DNA of 64,000 nt from CAYRUP01 sp964489265. Lineage in GTDB: Bacteria > Pseudomonadota > Gammaproteobacteria > DSM-16500. Of this stretch, positions 59,245 through 64,000 are shown in pieces; positions within the stretch are counted from its first letter, which is position 1; the number at the start of each line of letters is the position of its first letter. Where the stretch lies: contig CAZAXX010000002.1 in the NCBI GenBank assembly GCA_964489265.1, forward strand, positions 6,619-70,618, given 5' to 3'. The position numbers were made by a program, and so were the translations under genes. The notes beneath the pieces were generated by a model. It was given only the letters and a program-made list of their open reading frames with translations, made no database searches and was not told the DNA's origin.

Positions 59245-59901
59245 TCAGAGATGGTACTGCTTGTAGATTTTTTTTGCATCATCCAGAGTGCAACTTTTCA
59301 ATCTATTCAAGAGCTCTTCCGATTGCATCATATACAAAATAATCGCATCGTTGTCTGGTCTTTTGTCTATCTCAGAAAAAGCCTGCTTAATCCTTGCCAT
59401 ATCGTAATTCAATTCTTTCGATATAATAATCGCTGTAGTCATAAAAAAACCCGGGGTTTTCTGTTTCTCCAGATCAGTAATTATTTGACGAGCATGCGCT
59501 TCTACATCAAACAATAAACTACCGTAAATAATGAATCTCGAAAAATCATCAACAACTCGCCCATCCAATAGTGCCCTGACCATTTGTAAATTTTTTCTCT
59601 GTTCCATAAAGAAATCGCGTGTATTTTCAAACGATGGATCAGCTTTATAAAGCGGTGCTTTCTGCATCACGCGCATGAATGAAAGCCCTGCATAACAACG
59701 CGTCGCTTCGGAATGATTTTTTGTATAAGCCGCTTTGAGTAATAACATAACCTCGATAAACGGTTTTTGGATAGCAAGATAGGCTTTTTTATCGTCCTCA
59801 TTTGCAATGGGCTTCATAACAACTGCTGAAATACCTTTCCATATCTTTTTTGCAGCTTGAAATTCTTTTTCACCTGTACCAAATAACATCCTTAACATCA
59901 T
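59245..59901 (-). CDS. Unrecognised helical protein, 218 residues
   Basis: A soluble protein of likely helical repeats (FIEVMLLLKAAYTKNHSEAT, RQIITDLEKQKTPGFFMTTA, LYMMQSEELLNRLKSCTLDD). No signal peptide or motif. It ends with two stop codons in a row. The gene starts 11 bp after the pabA stop on the same strand, so it may be read from the pabB-pabA transcript. Confidence 0.6.
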   Translation of the reverse strand: MMLRMLFGTGEKEFQAAKKIWKGISAVVMKPIANEDDKKAYLAIQKPFIEVMLLLKAAYTKNHSEATRCYAGLSFMRVMQKAPLYKADPSFENTRDFFMEQRKNLQMVRALLDGRVVDDFSRFIIYGSLLFDVEAHARQIITDLEKQKTPGFFMTTAIIISKELNYDMARIKQAFSEIDKRPDNDAIILYMMQSEELLNRLKSCTLDDAKKIYKQYHL

Positions 59902-59912
59902 CTTATCCTTTT

Positions 59913-60476
59913 TTATCTCAGCAAAAAATTCCTCAACAACAAATATCCCTGCTCCGTCAATACGGATTCCGGATGAAATTGCACACCAAAAACAGCATGT
60001 TTTCTATGCCGCAACGCCATCACCTCACCCATTTCGCAGCGCGCGAGCACCTCCAATTCTGCTGGAAATTCATCTTCACTCACAATCAAAGAATGATAAC
60101 GCCCAACTTGCAACGGATTATTTAAACCCGCAAATATTTCTTTCTCTGCATGCGTTATCCGCGATGATTTTCCATGCATAGGCCGCTTCGCTCGCAACAC
60201 TTTTGCAGCATACACTTGGCCAATCGCCTGATGTCCCAGACAAACTCCTAAAATAGGAATCACTGCACCAAAGTGTTCGATCACAGCCATGGAAATTCCA
60301 GCCTGTTCTGGCGCACACGGACCTGGCGAAATAATAATGTGAGATGGATTTAATTCAGAAATTTCATCCAACGTAATTTTATCATTTCGCACAACTCGCG
60401 AATGAAAACCCAATTCATTCACATAACGTGCCAAGTTATAAACGAAGGAATCATAATTATCAATCAATAAAATCAT
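59913..60476 (-). CDS. pabA: Aminodeoxychorismate/anthranilate synthase component II
   Basis: The 187-residue glutamine amidotransferase gives ammonia to component I. The motifs are ILLIDNYDSFVYNLARYV, IISPGPCAPEQAG, the nucleophile ILGVCLGHQAIGQ and HPESVLTEQG. PabA and TrpG are nearly alike in sequence, and many bacteria share one for folate and tryptophan. The 4-bp overlap with pabB favours a role in p-aminobenzoate synthesis. Confidence 0.93.
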   Translation of the reverse strand: MILLIDNYDSFVYNLARYVNELGFHSRVVRNDKITLDEISELNPSHIIISPGPCAPEQAGISMAVIEHFGAVIPILGVCLGHQAIGQVYAAKVLRAKRPMHGKSSRITHAEKEIFAGLNNPLQVGRYHSLIVSEDEFPAELEVLARCEMGEVMALRHRKHAVFGVQFHPESVLTEQGYLLLRNFLLR

Positions 60477-61861
60477 ATGATTTCCTGCACCAATGCTCTT
60501 TGCAACGCGCGTGCTTTTGTTAACGTTTCTTCGTATTCTTCCAACGGATTTGAATCAGCGACAATCGCACCACCCGCCTGAAAAGTGACGCGATTATTCT
60601 TGATAGCAAATGTGCGAATCGTAATCGAACAATCCATATCGCCATTAAAACCAAGATATCCCACACTTCCACAATATGGCCCGCGCACGGTTGGCTCAAT
60701 CTCTGCAATAATTTCCATGGCACGAATTTTCGGCGCGCCCGTGATGGAACCACCTGGAAATGTCGCACGCAACAAATCAATTGCTGTGAATCCTGCACGC
60801 AATTTTCCTGTAACAACAGAAACCAGATGATGCACTGTCGCATAACTTTCTAAACCACATAACTGTGGCGCCTGCACAGTATGGTCTTCACAAACACGCG
60901 ACAAATCATTTCGCATTAAATCAACAATCATAATATTTTCAGCATTATCTTTTTCACTCGCCATTAATTCTTTCGCAAATAAAGCGTCTTCTTGCGAATT
61001 TTTGCCACGCGGGCGTGTGCCCTTGATTGGTCGCGTTTCAACTTGACCTTCACGCAATTGTAAAAATCGCTCAGGCGAAGCGGATGCGATAATGTTATCG
61101 GCAATATTAACAAACGCTGCAAAAGGCGCTGGATTTAGCGCACGCAATTTTCGATACAATCCAAACGGTGTTAGCGATTTTGCTAATTCAATGCTAAAAC
61201 GCTGGGAAATATTCGCCTCAAAAATATCACCCGCCAGGATATAATCAATCACTCGTTGCACTGCAACTTGATAAGCACTTGCGGTAAAATTACTTTGAAT
61301 TTTTTCGATTTCATGTGAAGCAGCAGGCAACGCAGTGATGGCTGGTAACTCGTTTAATTTATCCAACAACCAAGTCATGCGTAGAGCAGCACGTTGCTGG
61401 CGTGCCGTAATTTCTTGCTCGGGATAACCATTCGAAAAAATCCAGGCACGCTTTTCTTCTTCATCAAATCCCAATACAACATCATAAAAACCCACTGCCA
61501 TATCAGAAAATTGCATATCATCAACCGGCGACACGGGTAATTTTTCTAAATGCTGCGCTAATCCATAACCTAAAAATCCCGCCACCCCACCTTGAAATGG
61601 CGGTAAACCAGCGATATTTTCTTCAGGGAATTTTAATAATTCTTGTTTTAAAATCACAAATGGATCGCCTGCAAATACGTCATCGCGCAATGCAATACTA
61701 CCGTTCTTGCTGATGAGCGTCTGAAAAGGATCGACGGCAATAAAACTATAACGCCCACACTTTTCCCTTAATTGCGCGCTATCCAGGAAGATTGCCCCGG
61801 TTTGCTCGGCAAATAAAGTAAAAATCTGTAGTGGATCGCGATAGCTGATTTCTTGAAACAT
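60473..61861 (-). CDS. pabB: Aminodeoxychorismate synthase component I
   Basis: A 462-residue chorismate-utilising enzyme that makes 4-amino-4-deoxychorismate, the precursor of p-aminobenzoate for folate. The catalytic part carries GDIFEANISQRFSIEL, ASPERFLQLREGQVETRPIK and GTRPRG, VDLMRNDLSRVC and TFPGGSITGAPKIRAMEII (the C-terminal signature). The first half starts YRDPLQIFTLFAEQTGAIFL and is also typical. It overlaps pabA by 4 bp (ATGA). TrpE is the alternative but has a different N-terminal regulatory region. Confidence 0.93.
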   Translation of the reverse strand: MFQEISYRDPLQIFTLFAEQTGAIFLDSAQLREKCGRYSFIAVDPFQTLISKNGSIALRDDVFAGDPFVILKQELLKFPEENIAGLPPFQGGVAGFLGYGLAQHLEKLPVSPVDDMQFSDMAVGFYDVVLGFDEEEKRAWIFSNGYPEQEITARQQRAALRMTWLLDKLNELPAITALPAASHEIEKIQSNFTASAYQVAVQRVIDYILAGDIFEANISQRFSIELAKSLTPFGLYRKLRALNPAPFAAFVNIADNIIASASPERFLQLREGQVETRPIKGTRPRGKNSQEDALFAKELMASEKDNAENIMIVDLMRNDLSRVCEDHTVQAPQLCGLESYATVHHLVSVVTGKLRAGFTAIDLLRATFPGGSITGAPKIRAMEIIAEIEPTVRGPYCGSVGYLGFNGDMDCSITIRTFAIKNNRVTFQAGGAIVADSNPLEEYEETLTKARALQRALVQEII

Positions 61862-61970
61862 ATTTATAATTTCGATAATTTTAAGAGGGGTAGATTATTA
61901 CCGAATTTAAAGAAAGCGCAACCGTTGTGTGATACCATGTGAACTTAAAAAATAAGGGACGTTATCTTTT

Positions 61971-63335
61971 ATGATACAAACAAATTTATCTACGCTTGCA
62001 GCCCAATTAGGCGCTGCTACTGTCACCCAAGATATTGATTTTTGTGGTATTAGTCGAGATACCCGCTCACTTCAGCCGGGTAATTTGTATGTTGCCATTC
62101 AGGGCGAGCAATTTGATGGACATCAATTTATTGCTGATGCCGCAAAAAAAGGAGCCGTGGCAGCGCTGGTTAGCCATGCAGTAGATCACCCAATTCCGCA
62201 ACTTATCGTACCAGATACGATTTTGGCTTTAGGCACAATTGCCAAGTGGTGGCGCGATCAATTTTCCTTACCACTGATCGGTGTCACTGGCAGCAATGGT
62301 AAAACAACATTAAAAAATATGATTAGCGCGATTTTACGTGCCGCGTGTAACAACGCAGAAGAAGTGCTTGCAACAGAAGGCAATCTTAATAATAACATTG
62401 GTTTACCGCTCAATTTGGCGCGTCTTAACCAACAACATCGTTATGCCGTGCTTGAAATGGGCATGAATCATTTTGGTGAAATTGAATATCTTACTAAAAT
62501 GGCACGCCCTTCGGTTGCCGTGATTAATAACGCAGCTGAAGCGCATCTGGAAGGATTAGGCGATGTTTCCGGTGTTGCGAAAGCCAAAGGCGAAATCTTT
62601 TTAGGTCTCCCGGAAAATGGCACTGCGATTTTAAATCGTGATGACGCGCATTTTAATTATTGGCTGCAACTGATTGGCAAACACAAGCATTTTTCGTTTG
62701 GTTTAGATGGCACTGCCGATATCACCACCAATTACACCACTGGACAACCTATTACGATCAAAACACCGAAAGGTGAAATCACACTGGCATTACCGTTACT
62801 CGGCAAACACAATGTCATGAATGCACTGGCTGCCACTGCGGCAACGCTTGCTGTTGGCATCGAGCTTCTACACATAAAAATGGGACTCGAAAATGTAAAA
62901 CCAGCTCCGGGACGCATGCATCAATATGTTTTAGCCAATCAGGCTAACGTGATTGATGATACTTACAATGCCAATCCTTTTTCCTTGCAAGCCGCAGTCA
63001 ACACACTGGCTACTTTTCCTGGCACAAAAATATTAGTGTTAGGCGACATGAAAGAATTAGGTCCTGATGCAAAAGAATTTCATTTTACTGCGGGACAAAA
63101 AATTAAAGCGGCTGGCATTCAGTATTTATTTACCTTTGGTAATTTATCCGCTGCGACAACCGAAGGATTTGGTCAAAACGCTCTGCATTTTACTGAGCGC
63201 GATAAATTAATTGCTAGTTTGTTACCGCATTTAAAAACAGATGTCACCGTTTTAGTAAAAGGATCACGCTCGATGCAAATGGAAAAAATTATTGCGGGCA
63301 TTATTCCTGAAGAACAATTAGAACACGCCCATTGA
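61971..63335 (+). CDS. murF: UDP-MurNAc-tripeptide D-alanyl-D-alanine ligase
   Basis: MurF adds D-Ala-D-Ala to UDP-MurNAc-tripeptide. The ATP loop GVTGSNGKTTLKNMI, EGNLNNNIGLPLNLARL, ALRW-type NAAEAHLEGLG and the C-terminal DTYNANPFSLQAAVNTL are in order; the length of 454 residues is normal. It is not in a mur cluster here but followed by icd 27 bp later, an unusual neighbour. Confidence 0.96.
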   Translation: MIQTNLSTLAAQLGAATVTQDIDFCGISRDTRSLQPGNLYVAIQGEQFDGHQFIADAAKKGAVAALVSHAVDHPIPQLIVPDTILALGTIAKWWRDQFSLPLIGVTGSNGKTTLKNMISAILRAACNNAEEVLATEGNLNNNIGLPLNLARLNQQHRYAVLEMGMNHFGEIEYLTKMARPSVAVINNAAEAHLEGLGDVSGVAKAKGEIFLGLPENGTAILNRDDAHFNYWLQLIGKHKHFSFGLDGTADITTNYTTGQPITIKTPKGEITLALPLLGKHNVMNALAATAATLAVGIELLHIKMGLENVKPAPGRMHQYVLANQANVIDDTYNANPFSLQAAVNTLATFPGTKILVLGDMKELGPDAKEFHFTAGQKIKAAGIQYLFTFGNLSAATTEGFGQNALHFTERDKLIASLLPHLKTDVTVLVKGSRSMQMEKIIAGIIPEEQLEHAH

Positions 63336-63362
63336 GTAAACAAATCCTAAGAGGAGCAAAGC

Positions 63363-64000
63363 ATGGCAGTCAAAACCCCTATCACAGTAGCCTATGGTGA
63401 CGGAATTGGTCCTGAAATCATGAGTGCTACACTCAAAATTTTATCGGCCGCTGATGCCCAAATTGAACCGGAAGTGATTGAAGTCGGTGAAAAAGTTTAT
63501 TTGCAAGGTTTCACCACTGGCATTCCAGACAGCGCATGGCAATCGTTAAAGCGCACTAAAGTTTTATTAAAAGGCCCCATCACAACACCACAAGGTGGCG
63601 GATATAAAAGTTTGAATGTCACATTACGTAAAACCCTCGGTTTGTTTGCGAATGTGCGCCCCTGCATCGCTTATGCGCCTTATGTTGAAACAGTGCATCC
63701 AAAAATGGATTTAGTGATTATTCGTGAAAACGAAGAAGGTACCTATGCTGGCATCGAACATCGTCAAACAGATGAAGTGTATCAATGCTTGAAATTAGTG
63801 ACACGCCCAGGTTGCGAGCGCATCGTACATTATGCATTTGAATACGCACGCAAATTTAATCGTAAAAAAGTAACGTGTTTAAGCAAAGACAATATCATGA
63901 AAATGACGGATGGAATTTTTCATCAAGTCTTTAATGAAATTGCAACAGTATATCCTGACATTAAAACAGAACATTTTATTATTGATATTGGAACAGCTTT
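63363..64000 (+). CDS. icd: Isocitrate dehydrogenase, N-terminal part (runs off the window)
   Basis: The enzyme oxidises isocitrate to 2-oxoglutarate in the TCA cycle. From ATG 63363 (AGGAG site) the visible 212 residues read AVKTPITVAYGDGIGPEIM, LKGPITTPQGGGYKSLNVTL, LRKTLGLFANVRPCIAY and VIIRENEEGTYAGIEHRQTD. This form, with the longer Rickettsia/Thermus-like sequence, differs from E. coli Icd at the start. Cofactor choice (NADP or NAD) cannot be told from this part with certainty. The rest lies beyond base 64000. Confidence 0.93.
   Translation, partial: MAVKTPITVAYGDGIGPEIMSATLKILSAADAQIEPEVIEVGEKVYLQGFTTGIPDSAWQSLKRTKVLLKGPITTPQGGGYKSLNVTLRKTLGLFANVRPCIAYAPYVETVHPKMDLVIIRENEEGTYAGIEHRQTDEVYQCLKLVTRPGCERIVHYAFEYARKFNRKKVTCLSKDNIMKMTDGIFHQVFNEIATVYPDIKTEHFIIDIGTA

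Overview
The window is an AT-rich draft contig from a gammaproteobacterium, most likely an intracellular or host-associated member of the Legionellales (Coxiella/Legionella-like). The housekeeping genes and their order point there: murJ beside rpsT, obgE-rpmA-rplU next to ispB, pabA-pabB, murF and icd. They are mixed with genes for eukaryotic-like proteins: a protein kinase, a WD40 propeller, TPR and ankyrin proteins, and a mitochondrial-carrier-like protein. No name can be fixed from sequence alone. A run of ten Ns at 38058-38067 shows the contig was scaffolded.

Layout. 1-5.6 kb: core block of murJ (broken by one in-frame TAG), rpsT, obgE, rpmA, rplU, ispB and tRNA-Pro(CGG). 5.6-8.3 kb: small island beside the tRNA with a membrane protein and a DarT/DarG DNA ADP-ribosylation toxin-antitoxin pair. 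8.6-36 kb: long accessory region of unrecognised or eukaryotic-like genes. These include an alpha-helical repeat protein, two related helical proteins, a WD40 protein, a TPR protein, a secreted beta-propeller, a serine beta-lactamase-fold hydrolase, a Ser/Thr kinase and a 1171-residue poly(A)-polymerase-like protein with duplicated arm domains. The region also holds two type II toxin-antitoxin loci (one with a decayed toxin) and MltB. 36-48 kb: metabolic and membrane genes (aldo-keto reductase, PEBP protein, SDR, GT-C-like membrane protein, MFS), a frameshifted S53 peptidase, kynureninase with an aromatic amino acid permease, and two unknown proteins. 48-54.9 kb: a kynurenine-formamidase-like cyclase, eukaryotic-type glutamine synthetase, an entericidin-like lipoprotein, a sarcosine/dimethylglycine-dehydrogenase-like enzyme and a divergent TetR-MFS pair. 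54.9-64 kb: an ankyrin plus papain-like-triad protein, enoyl-CoA hydratase, the mitochondrial-carrier-like protein, an orphan ParB, pabA/pabB, murF and the start of icd.

Three dispersed repeat families run through the intergenic spaces. Family A is a long palindrome with TGTCATCC...GGATGACA ends, and it sometimes supplies stop codons to neighbouring genes. Family B is a short GGGGCnGA hairpin followed by CCTAC. Family C is a MITE-like element with AGGGGTCAAGTGCC ends, including a perfect 149-bp tandem duplication at 8.6-8.9 kb and one copy spanning the assembly gap.

The strongest candidates for undescribed biology are the poly(A)-polymerase-like protein with three arm-like segments (25049-28564), the ankyrin/cysteine-protease-like protein (54896-56095) and the mitochondrial-carrier-like protein (56908-57909). 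The last two have the features expected of secreted host-acting effectors, but secretion is an inference.
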